Shown here in pieces: positions 29,702 through 40,270 of a stretch of 64,000 bases of DNA. This stretch comes from Heterobasidion occidentale (taxonomy: Eukaryota; Basidiomycota; Agaricomycetes; Russulales; Bondarzewiaceae), in the NCBI GenBank assembly GCA_039111635.1, contig JBCAQO010000002.1:1860001-1924000 (forward strand). The letters are read 5' to 3'. Made by a program: the position numbers and the translations under genes. Positions within the stretch are counted from its first letter, which is position 1; the number at the start of each line of letters is the position of its first letter. Under the pieces are notes generated by a model. It had not been told where the DNA came from, made no database searches, and worked only from the letters and a program-made list of their open reading frames with translations.

Positions 29702-31354
29702 TAGTTTAACGTCGTGCCGGACGTCCGTAGTTTTGCGTCTTTACGGACGTTGGCTAGTTTATCCTTAAGTCTTTGCGGACTGAGGCTAGTTTATACGCAA
29801 GTCGTTGCGGACTGTCCTACTAGTTTAAACAACAAGGTCGTTGCGGACCTATCCTACTAGTTTAAACAACAAGGTCGTTGCGGACCTATCCATCTCCCAA
29901 TGTAGGAGTACCTGTAAACAAGACAGCAGGTGTTTCTGCACGCCGGAACATTCATCGGTGATGCGCATAGGGCCGTAGACCAGTTCCTCCTTCTTGACAG
30001 GGTTCCCATTGAGGCAAGATGGTGACGGTTTATACTATATCAAACCGGATAACTTATAGAGTTGCGAGAATAGACTTGAAGGCCTATTTTGACACAACTC
30101 ACATGGCCCTGTAGATAAAGGGTAGCTCAGTTTATCGTCATGAAGGACGGCAACTAGTTTATAGTCATTGCGGACGTCCGCTATCGCCTGGCTTGAACCT
30201 CCCGAGCCTCGATAGATTTAATCCTCCAGGGTGAGGGTAGTTTAAGGTCATTTCGGACTATTGCAGCTGGAAACGGTAATTCCAGCTCCAATACGGTCCC
30301 TAGAACGAGGGATAATAGTTTATCGTCATTGCGGACTAGATCAACATCGTGGTGTCAACAACGATGTCAATCGACATCTCCTATGCTGAAAGGAGTGGTA
30401 GTTTAACGTCTTTGCGGACGCAGCAATGCCAAAACATATCTCATGTTTGGACACTGCTCACAACCCTGTAATGAAAGGGTAATCCCAGTTTTAACGTCAT
30501 AGAGGACGTCCGTAGTTTATAGTCTTTGCGGACGTAGCAAGCACGAGGCACGATCCCAGTTGCCTCTTGACTGGCCCTTGAAGCGGAATCCTTGCTTCGG
30601 ACTTCAAGGGTAGAATGGGAGCGCCATGGAGTAGTCGCGGTCTTGTCGGATGACTGACAACCCGCTCCATGTCCCCAAACCCCTCGCACGGAATTGAACC
30701 GTGTCGACCCCATATTCTTTTACTGTAGGGCGTATGGAATATGGAAGCGCCTCGACCTAGTCGGCAGGGTTCCGCAACGGTGGAGGCCCTCCCTTCCACC
30801 GTCCACCAGAATACAACCACGCTCCGAGGGTCTTGGTAGCTTTAGCGTCGTTCCGGACGGTAACTAGTTTATCGTCATTGCGGACCAAGCCTTTCGTAGT
30901 TTTACATTGTTGCGGATGTTTTTGTCCGTTTTGGTTACTAGTGGAGTGCGGCCACTATGTACCTGCATCTTGATAAGGCCCCCTAATGCGGAAAAGACCC
31001 TGTAAAACTGGAGATCCAAAGTGGGACGTCCAAACACCTGTCAGACCTTGACAGCGAGGTATGGTCCACCGTTCCCCAATGGCGAAAATGCAACACAATT
31101 TCCCACCAATATTCATGCATCATTCATGTACCAGTACCAAGGTTATGTTGTGAATCCTAAGGACCTCCTAATGCGGAAAGGGTCCTGTAAAACTAGGGAT
31201 CCAAGCGGGACGCCCAATTCGCTTGTCAGAATACCTCTTGACAACAAGAGTGTTGAATGCTTGTCCTTGTCTTGAGACCGGAGGGCTGCAATGCAAATGG
31301 TCAGGTACTTCCCCTGCCTTCTTATCTTTTCACAGTTTAATGTCATGCAGGACG
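29702..31354 (-). repeat. Hairpin array with recurrent motif (element E)
   Basis: Reverse complement of the array in A, with about 17 motif copies (plus-strand form TAGTTTAACGTCATTGCGGAC-like; for example 29702, 29728, 29755, 29787, 29820, 30155, 30238, 30317, 30399, 30488, 30865, 31333). Hairpin stems are kept while loops vary. One 37-nt unit (29817-29890) is duplicated in tandem relative to A. The tRNA-like T-arm is at 30687-30703. Confidence 0.7.
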
Positions 31355-31455
31355 TTCGTTCCGGCGTCCTGTGCGTGAAACCGGTACCTGTGGTGCGGAG
31401 GGTCCTTTCCTCTCCATCCCCGTTTTAGTGACAAGGGGTTCCTCAACTCCCTTGT

Positions 31456-32157
31456 CTAATATCCTCCACCAATGTCCCCGTAATCTCCGTATCCCTCGTC
31501 TGGCCTGTAGTAGGGGTCGACATCGTCGCTCTCGCTCCCTGGTTGCCCTGCGAAGAAGTTAGCGAGCCTTTGTAAGGCTAACGCTGTGGCCATCTGAATT
31601 ACCACGGAGATGGTGGTACGCTGGAGCAGCGCGTCTCCTAGCCCTTCCAACTCTCCGGGGTGCAGATTTCCACTACTGGTAGAGGGTCCTCTGGCCCTGG
31701 CAGCCGATGTACCAGCCGTTGCTGATTCTTGTACACCTGTCTCAGCAACTGTAGGTGATGCCAGGTCTGCAGGGTTTCCTGGTCTTCTTCCGCCTCTCGT
31801 TTCCTGCCTTGTGTCTCCTTGAGCCAACGCTGTCGTCGGTCGCGGAGGCGTTGACGGAGTAGGTCTTCCTTCTTCTTGGTGTCCTTCATTGTGCTCGTCA
31901 TGAGCTCTCTCAAACCGGGGTGAGGCTCGGGAGCTCGTTCAATCTTCGATGGCGAGCGCGGTGTGGTGGACAATGATTGGTACAGGAATTCCTTCTGGAG
32001 ACGCTGGGCGGCTGCTTCGGCCAGGACGTCCAGTGTCGGGGTTGGCCACGGCCAGAATGATGTCTGGTGAGGGATTTCTTGAAGGGGAGGAGGTAGTTCC
32101 GTCATTGATGAGCATGGCACGTCCAGGGGAGTAATCCAGGGAGAAGTGGTCGGACAT
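31456..32157 (-). pseudogene. ORF3 of element E
   Basis: Starts MSDHFSLDYSPGRAM at 32157, 55 nt after the TATA box at 32212-32205. The frame has a stop near 31939, then continues to a clean end DEGYGDYGDIGGGY at 31456. The alternative frame 32120-31638 (160 codons) is open and strongly charged (DLLRQRLRDRRQRWLKE), coiled-coil-like. E joins the amphipathic stretch directly to the Tyr/Asp-rich end, giving a shorter and tidier ORF3 than in A. Confidence 0.5.
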
Positions 32158-33020
32158 GTACTAGTGGGAGGATTCTTGCTTTGAAAGGGACGGGGTGTCT
32201 CCCCTTTTTATACCTTTCTAAAGCCTAATCGCCGTCGGTCGGGGTTTGTCTGGGTAGCTTTCGTGAAATTCACGAAGCGCCTTGTTGGCCGTATCTTTGA
32301 GGAGGGCAAAGGGTTCCCAAGTGTTATCGGCCTCGGAGTATCCGACCCACTTGACAAGGTACTTGGTTCCTCGCCCCTGATGTCTAGAATCCAGGATGGC
32401 CTCCACTTCATAGTGCTCTTCTTCATTCAAGATCTCCGGGGCAGGTCAGGGAAGTTCCTTCCATGGGCCTCTGTCTCGTGATATTCTGTGAGTATAGAGG
32501 TGTGAAACACCAGGTGTATCTTCCATGTTTCAGGTATCTTCAGCCGATAAGCCAGAGGACCGATTCTTTCGGTCACTGAAAAGGGGCCATAGCGCCTAGG
32601 TGCCAGCTTGAATTTCGGATGAGTCGTCCGAATGTGGGTTCCTTCTAACCAAACTTGGGTTCCTACTTCCCACTGCGGAAGTTTCCTGTGTAGGTCCCGG
32701 TCCTTGGTGTGCTGCGCTGCTATTTGTAGACTTGTGGCCGCATCTTCTTGGACTTCTTTGATAAGCTGCAAACGTTCAGTTACTGCGGGCACCTTTGTCT
32801 CCAGAGCTGAGTCGACCGAATATGGTGGATTGAACCCGTAAAGGACTTCAAACAGCGATCTCCCAGTGGCGGAGTGTCTTCGGGTGTTGTGGGAGAATTC
32901 TGCGAAGGGGATCAAGTCTACCCAATTATCTTGATGGTAGTTGCAGAACACTCGCAGGAATTGCTCGATCTCTTGGTTCACCCGTTCCGTTTCTCCATCT
33001 ATTTGGGGATGGTAAGCCGT

Positions 33021-34095
33021 TGATACGCTAGAGGTGGCTCTAAGTGCCGAGCACAACACCAAAACAACCTCTAATGCAGGGGGTGCTGGAGCTAGTATCT
33101 AATACACAAGGAATTGTTAGTGATGACTTTAGAAATCGATGGCGTACTGAGAAGCAGCGAGGAGTGTGAGATTATAGCGCCCGAACGGTTTCGGGACTGC
33201 GCCGAACACCGACCGAACGTTCGGTCGGTCAAGTCGGGGATCCGGTCGGTAACGAGAAGGTAGTGTCGCGACCGACAACTACGTGCTTCAAGAGCCACAC
33301 AGGACTCTGACAATATACGAGGGAGGACGAGGGGTACGAGCGAAGAGACGAGTACGAACGCGAACAAGGCCGAACGACGAGGATGACAAGTTTCGGGAAG
33401 TCGACGAAGACGATTTCGATGGTTGAGCCGAGTGCGAATGAGCTCTGAACTGTGGGTGCAAAAGCTGGTTATTCCAGAGTTGTATGTAGGTTTTATAGTA
33501 AACAGAGCCCCTAAGTAAAATATCGACCCGAAATGAGAGTAGATGTCGAATGGGCGCCAAGCCCCAGCGATCAGAGAAGATAAGAAGGTAGGTGAGATGT
33601 CCATATGGGTTCCGAAGGTGATAAGGTAAAAGGTAATCAGTGATGTCGAAATCCCGAACGTTCGGCATCCGTCGCCCGAGCGTAGGTAGCAGGAACAGGC
33701 GTTGGAGAACCAATGAAAAATAAAGAAGAGGTATCGTATGACCAGGGTGGCCAAGCAATGGTGCAAGATCGCGTTTGACCGACCATGCGGAAGTCGGGAA
33801 GATAAGCGATAAGGACCGACCAACTCACGGAGGACATCGACTGATACGGAATACTGGCTCCGATCTCGTAAACACTTATCGTAACACTCCTATGCGGTCA
33901 TGGTAAGTACGTGAAGTGTGGGCGAACTGACCCAAGTGCTGCCGAACGTCCTTCAGTGGCTTGTCGTCGGTCGGGTAGGGACCGACCGTGTTCGGTAAAA
34001 GTCGGCGTCTTCGGTACTTGTCTAGCGCTGTTCGGTATCTCCCCAAAGCTTCCCGAATACCTCCCTCGGACCCTAGCGCGGGTGCATGCTCATCA
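33021..34095 (-). mobile_element. Insertion F in the integrase of element E (solo-LTR-like, 1075 bp)
   Basis: Sequence foreign to E, flanked by CCGT on both sides (33017-33020 and 34096-34099). Deleting it and one CCGT restores the integrase reading. Its ends are TGATACGC and GCTCATCA, so TG...CA with short inverted ends. Inside, TGTTACGAT (33887) to TAACA (33116) also looks like an LTR on the minus strand with an ACTATAAAACC box near 33500. It could be a solo LTR of 1075 bp, or a 772-bp LTR with short internal pieces on both sides. No protein is supported. Confidence 0.6.
33208..33229. repeat. 22-bp perfect palindrome in insertion F
   Basis: Centred on ACGT at 33217-33220, arms ACCGACCGAA/TTCGGTCGGT with the central CG. 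Several further TTCGGT and ACCGA words surround it. Confidence 0.85.
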
Positions 34096-37000
34096 CCGTA
34101 CTGAGGGCAGGGGTGATCCCCATTCCTTTCCATAGTTCCCTTGTGAACTTTGCCGCAAATTAGGGGCCTCTGTCGGACACCACCATGGTTGGTAGACCGT
34201 ATCGTTTGAACACGTTGTCCTGGAAAAGTGTCGTAGTTTCTTCGGCCGTGATTGTCTTCTTGCACGGAGTTATGACTATTCCTTTTGACAGGCCCTGATC
34301 GACCACCACGTTTATCGAGTCGTAGCCTCTGCTTTCCGGGAGATCTGTTATGAAGTCAGTGGAGATGAAGCGCCAAGGGACGTTTGTGGTTTCCAATGGT
34401 TGGATCGGTGGATGGGTCCTGTGGGGCAGGTTCTTGGTATTGGTGTACGAATTTGGTCATGCTGGACCACCAATAATGGCGCTGTACCAATTCCAAGGTC
34501 TTTGCTCGGCCTGGGTGTCCTGTAGCCATAGTGTCATGGTGCGTCTTGACAATCATTCATCGAAGGAGGTCATCCTTTGGGACACATATGTAACCGTCAT
34601 GTCTTGTGATACCATCTTCATGTGTCCATTTTCCTAGGTCACCCTTCATTGCTTTCGGTCCTTTGTCCAGCAGTTTCTTGAGTGCGACGTCGACTAGCAA
34701 ATCGTGTTCCGAGCGCGAGTGTCGAATAAGGGAGAGGATGTCCGAGGATATGAGTTCCGTTGCTTTGACGTGTATGCTTTCGCTAGAATCTACCAAAGTT
34801 TCGCTGGACTCGGTGAAAAGTCTGGATGGGAGCAGAGTCTGTGCCTTGTTATCAGATTCCACCCCCTCACTAAGGTCTGGAAGCCTGGACAGGGCATCGG
34901 CATGATTAGTAGTTCCAGCCTTGTAACTGAGCTGGAAGTCAAATCGGGACAAAAACAGACTCCAGCGTGCTTGTCTCCTCGATAGGTCGCGCACCGTCTG
35001 AAAGTGTTCCAGGTTCTTGTGGTCCGTCCAGACCTCAAAGGGGTGTCTAGCGCCTTCGAGGTAGTGTTTCCAGTGTTCAAGCACCTTGATGATGGCGAGG
35101 AGTTCGCGATCATGTACGTCATAATTTCGTTCGGCCAGTGAGAACGATCCGGAAAGGTAGGCAACAGGGTGCCAGTCGTTATCAGGTCCTTCCTGTAAGA
35201 GGACTGCACCATATGCAGCGAGGGAAGCGTTGGTGACGAGCCGGTAAGGGCGCATCGGATCCGGGTATAACAGGACAGGTTGACTGATGAAGGCTTTCTT
35301 CAATCGATCAAACACCTGTTGGCACTCCGTGGTCCAATCCCATTTTGTATCTTTCTTTGTGAGGTCGTGCAGGGGCCGAGCGATTAAGGAGAACTTGTCG
35401 ATGAATCGATGGTAAAAGTTCCCTAAGCCTAAGAAAGATCGGATGTCGTGGACTGTGCGTGGGATGGGCCATTCCTGGATAGCTTCAACCTTTGAGTCTT
35501 CCATGGCAACGTGGTCTTTTGAGATCATGTATCCAAGGTAGTTCAGTTTCCCCTTGTGGAACTCACACTTCTCTGGTTTGAGGTAAAGATCGTTGTCGCG
35601 CAGGGTTTGGAGGACTCACCGAAGAATCACAATGTGTTCTGCCGTGGTCTTCGTGAAGATGAGGATGTCGTCCATATATACCGCTATTTTCCGAGCCAAG
35701 ATGAGTTCCTGGAAGATCATGTTCATCATGGCTTGGAAGGTTCCTGGGGAGTTGCAGAGCCCAAAGAACATTACTGTAGGTTCAAAGAGCCCCAAGGGTG
35801 TGACGAAGGCTGCTTTGGGTTCGTCTCCCTTCTTGATGCGCACGTTGTTATATCCCCACCAAACATCGAGCTTTGAGAATACCGTTGCGCCTTTAATAAT
35901 ATCCAATAGTTCTTGGATTAATGGTAGAGGGCAGACGTCTCGGATGGTGTGTTCGTTAAGGTGGCGATAATCTTGTACCGGGCGGAGTTTCCCATCCTTC
36001 TTGCTTACAAAGAAGAAGGAGGCCGCGCTATGGGCTGTTGACCGACGTATTGTTCCTCTGGAAAGGTGCTCCTTGACGAACTTCCCTAGCTCATCGTGTT
36101 TTTCCGGGCTCAAAGGAAATATCCGTGGGGCCTGGGGTACAAAAGATGGCTTGAGGTTTATCGCATGGTCCCATATTGTATGTTGGGGAAGCCTCTGCGA
36201 TCACCTCTCGCTAAAGATGTCAAGGTAAGAATGGTACTCTGTTGGTACCCGACCTTTCAAGTTGGTGGTGTCAATTTCTTCCTCTAGATCTTCGTCAAAG
36301 CTTGCGAACCCCGAGGGTTCTGGAGCTACCTTTCTAATGACGGGTTCTCTTCCGCTATCCGTTGCGGAGGAGTCAAATGGTGTTTGCACTTTATTAGTGA
36401 CTTCTTCTGAAGCTTTGCTCTGGGCTGCCTCTTGCTGAGCCTGTCGGTGTTCCTTCCTTTCAGTTACTTGCTCCTCGAGCCATTTCCGAGCCTTGGCTTG
36501 TTGGGATTTGTGCTCCAACAGGGAGGGAACTGAGATTTCCATTCCTTTGCGGGTACTTGGCTCCATTGTTCTTTCATCCAAGTCCACGAAGGTCCTACCG
36601 GTTCTGAGACAAGATGCGGCTTCGTCCGCTGAGAAATCTTGTCACCGCGTAGTTTCGCTAGCCATGCCTTCTTGGTAGGCTCTTCCCTTTCCTTGGTAAA
36701 CCCATATGGTTGCTGGCAATCTCTGGGGCATCGATCAAAGTGCACTTCACGGTGCCTCCACCCGATGGAGGGGTCGTGGTATTTCAACCAATCCGTTCCT
36801 AGGAGCATGTCGTCTTTCCCTAGGTTGGTGATGAACATTTGGACGTGTTCAGTGTGAGTTCTCCCCCATCTGTCCTTAACGGTGAGATTCGCGTCTAGGC
36901 CTCGTCAAATAAGGCCTGCCTTGTTGATGGTATCATCGACATTGCGAACGCGGATGGGGCGGTTTAAGGGATAGGTCGGAAGATTGTGCATCTGTACCCA

Positions 37001-37197
37001 TCTCTCGTTCACCAAAATCCCTTTGCATGCTGAGTCGATGGCGGCTCTGGCTCCAGCGCTTCTTCCTCGAGTTGTCAATCGCACGTCAAGTCAAATGGGG
37101 GTAATGATGTGACTGTTCATTGCTCCGATTCGAATACACGGCGGGGAATCGTACTCGAGTTTCCTCAACCCTCTCTCTTCGGCTGGTGAAGGAGAGG

Positions 37198-38421
37198 TCA
37201 GGAAAAATCCTCTGCCAGGTCCACCAACATTCTTTTGGCCTTGGCCTCCCCTACTTCTTGGAAGAGCGCTCGGACACCATCAGTATCACTGATGGGTCTG
37301 TTGCCTCGTCGTCCGTTAGGTGGTACGTAGCGTTCTCCATTGCCCTGGCGTGATCCTCCCCTTCTCGCGGGAGGGTCCTCACGTTCCACCGAATTACCAG
37401 GTTGTGATACCCGACGGTGGTGGCCATGAGAACTCCCCTCCTCCAATCCTCGATAAAGTCCCGCATCGTTTCCTAGCGGGGGTTCTTGCTCATCTTCATC
37501 CTCCATGTCTGCAGCGCGAGTTCGTCTACCTCCTCCGCCCATCGGCTTGCGCGGATTTCCTCGAGACGGGGGAACGCCTCTACGAGGGGAATGGCAATCA
37601 GCTATCCCGTGCCCTGGTTTTCCACAATTGTAGCAGGTAAAGGGAGCAGGTCTCTTGCCATCATATACACGCTTGTTCTGATTGGCGTCTCTTTTGCGAG
37701 AGGCGTCAATGTCCATGTCAACCACCTGGTTGTTCATTCTGCGAGGAGCGGTGGTAGAGTTATAGCGACGAGCTGGTTGGAGGTGAAAACGATTGAGGAA
37801 GTCACTTCGGAATGAGGTGGAGTTGGCGAGGATCGCCTTTTGAGCACTTCGGGCTCTCAAGCGTCCATCTATTTCACAGGCCGTGTTGACACAGTCTTGG
37901 ATCGTGTCCTTCGGCGGTGTTTTTTTGTCATAGATCTTGTCCATGACCCTCGGATCGAGCCCCCTCTGGAAGTAAGGAACCTGTTCCTTGTCGGTGATGT
38001 CGGCATCGGCGGCTATAAGGATGAATTGATTTGAGTATTCATCCACCGTCATCTTCCCCTGAGAGAAAGACATGAGGGCGCTTCAGGCTTTGTCCGTAAG
38101 GTTTGTCTCCTTGAACTGGAGTTTAAACCTGTCAAGAAAATTGTCCCAAGTCCCGAGGGTTTTGGGCGGGGTCGCCCCTACTGTCTTTTTCAGGAAACTT
38201 TCTGCCCAGACGCCGGCCGTTCCATATCTCATGCATGAGAGGGCGAGGGAAACTTTGTCCGCATCCGTCTTGTATCGGTCCGATTCTGCTGTGAAAAGAA
38301 GGAGGCAATTCATGATGAATTTCTGTGATTGTGTTCGGTCTCCCTCGAAGTTATTAGGGAGTTTGAGCTTGCCCCTTCCCGACGATATGAGTGCGGGAGG
38401 GTCTGTAGGGTTTGTCGACAT
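37198..38421 (-). pseudogene. gag of element E (one stop)
   Basis: 112 codons from MSTNPTDPP (38421), a TGA where A has CGA (38083 region), then 291 codons (38073-37198) covering the rest of the capsid-like region, a CCHC knuckle (CYNCGKPGHGIADC) and the tail ending LAEDFS. The CGA to TGA change fits cytosine deamination. Confidence 0.82.
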
Positions 38422-38895
38422 AATTTTTCGGGTATTGATCGGTGTTTGAATATCCGAGGATTCGGACTCGGATGTTCCTTCTTCTTCTTCTTCCGATGTA
38501 TCCGGGATTTCCGGTTCGGGGTTTCTGTACTGGGGTGGCTCTACCCAGTCTTCTGCTATTTCGTCCCAAGCCCACTCAGCTTCTGTTTCGTCTTCTCTTG
38601 TGAAGAAGTATTGTCCTTCTCGGTACGAGCAGTTATCAAAGTTTGGGGGTGCTGGACGATTGGTGTCGGAGTAATACCAGCGGTTTTCTCTTTGATGTTT
38701 AGGACGATTGTTCTGTTGAAGTTGGTTATGGGTTCGTCTAGTGCCTGGTGGGAATCCTAGGCCTAGGTCTTGCTCCAGGGTGTGTGAAGTAACTCTCTTC
38801 GGTGGGGGTCTATGCCACCGATGAGGGTGGTGAGAAAGAGTGTGGCAGCAAGCAGAGTGTGGTGCAAGGTAGGGGCAAAAGTGAGTCTATTCTAG

Positions 38896-39484
38896 TGTTA
38901 CGAACTGCTCGTTTGATAACCCAAGAGTAACAGGTTCTTCCCTAGGTCGCACTGTGGACTGAGTGGTGGACGAAGTCTCGACTGTATCAGGCAACGATAC
39001 AGGAGGGAATAATGATTGGCTCTAAGATGATAGGTATGTGGAGATACCTAAGAACGAAGAGAATAGACTGAAGATCCTCAGCCTATTCTATGGGCCTTAT
39101 ATACTGTATGGGGTATAGGGTAAGAGTCCGTGTGCTTCTCTGGGTTTCCATCCCAGGAGAGCTGTGGTTGCCGTCTCTCTCAGCCGGTGCCTACTCTTGT
39201 ACTTCTCCAGTCACACTGATCCATCATGGTGCGACGAGGTGCTTACCCCTAAGCCCTAAGCCCATGGCATGTGAATGCCTCCCTTATCTGTGTACCTATC
39301 TCATGAGCCTCGTGTCCCTCCAATATAGCCTCTACCGATGTCTTGAAGAACCATCGGTCTTGTCGGCTCCTAAGGACATGCCGAATACCTTGATGTACGC
39401 TCCGTAGTGGAGCTGCCTAGCATGTGATGCTTGATCCATCGGTTAGACCAACCCCAAAGGGCCCCGATCGGTCAAGTCATAACA
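38896..39484 (-). repeat. 5' LTR of element E (589 bp)
   Basis: Bounded by TGTTA at 39484 and TAACA at 38896 (minus). Primer-binding 10-mer at 38893-38884 after a 2-nt spacer; complementary 10-mer at 39069-39060. Unique chromosomal sequence begins at 39485. Confidence 0.9.
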
Positions 39485-40270
39485 CTCCCTGCTAATTGGG
39501 TCTGTGTTACTTTGATTGTAGCTATACTCCAAACACTTTTAGTATACTCTCTTGTTAGTTGTCACACAGCTGACAGTTTCTTACACACTAGAACTAGCTC
39601 CTGCCTACCTACGCTTATAGGAGTGTTTCTTAATTGTGTTTTGTACTTAGAGTCATTGCTAGTATATCAGCGTGAAATAAAGAACTAATATACAAAGACT
39701 AAATAGTTGTACAGTCTCTTACTAAAGGCTGCCTTGGAAAAACAAAAGAAGCCTAGCAATGACAATCACTCACTATCTAGACTACCCTCTACTAAGTATT
39801 TATATACTATCTTAAATAATACTATTTAGCATCTTTATATTCTCATAATATCATTGTTCTTATGTTTAATTAACTTAGCTCTTTATATCATATTAACTCA
39901 TAACTATTCCATGCAGGGCATAGGTTTTTACTAGTACTGTATTATTCATACACAATGTAGTTTCAAAATAATATACTTATAACATTCTTCAAAAAAAGTG
40001 CTGATTTTGCCTACAAACCTTATGCTTACTTCTTGAGGCATAGACTAATAAAACAACTATTACTTTTATATATATTTCTTGTTATTGATCTAATTTAGCT
40101 CAATAACATACTTATATATATATATATATATATATGATATTATATATGTAAGCTAAGATATATATAATATTATACATTATCAAAATAGTGAAAAATTGAA
40201 AGAAAAGACATATATTGTCCCTATTTGATAAATTAGCCTTAGAATGTTGTTATAATGATACATAACCTAC
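39485..40270. other. AT-rich flank without a recognisable gene
   Basis: Very AT-rich DNA between the retrotransposon block and the last recognisable exon of GPI1. It includes a (TA)n run at 40113-40135. The final exon of GPI1 should lie here but I could not identify it. Confidence 0.6.
40113..40135. repeat. (TA)n microsatellite
   Basis: About 11 TA units followed by further TA-rich sequence. Confidence 0.9.

Larger units (their letters stand above)
32218..37100 (-). pseudogene. pol of element E (broken, interrupted by insertion F)
   Basis: Protease (37050-36780), linker with TGA at 36203-36201, RT (36113-35616) with YMDD and TGA at its end, RNase H (35528-34557) with VTNAS at the first catalytic Asp and intact WTDHKN, integrase HHCC lacking the CxxC half (about 34436), core SDRGP at 34160, then insertion F, then integrase C-terminus (33020-32427) and chromodomain (32430-32218). 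Stops at the end of RT and upstream of protease match those of A exactly. Confidence 0.85.
28871..38895 (-). mobile_element. Element E body, same family as A and B
   Basis: Minus-strand gag (38421-37198), pol (37100-32218, interrupted by insertion F), ORF3 (32157-31456), hairpin array (31354-29702) and pre-LTR tail. Very similar to A in pol, including shared stop codons. Compared with A it lacks about 660 bp inside ORF3 and about 36 nt in the integrase zinc domain near 34436. Confidence 0.88.

Noticed and set aside
33092..33823. 243-codon open frame in insertion F
   Set aside because: It spans the LTR-like promoter region and TATA box, has no domain, and overlaps another open frame; LTR sequence happens to be open.
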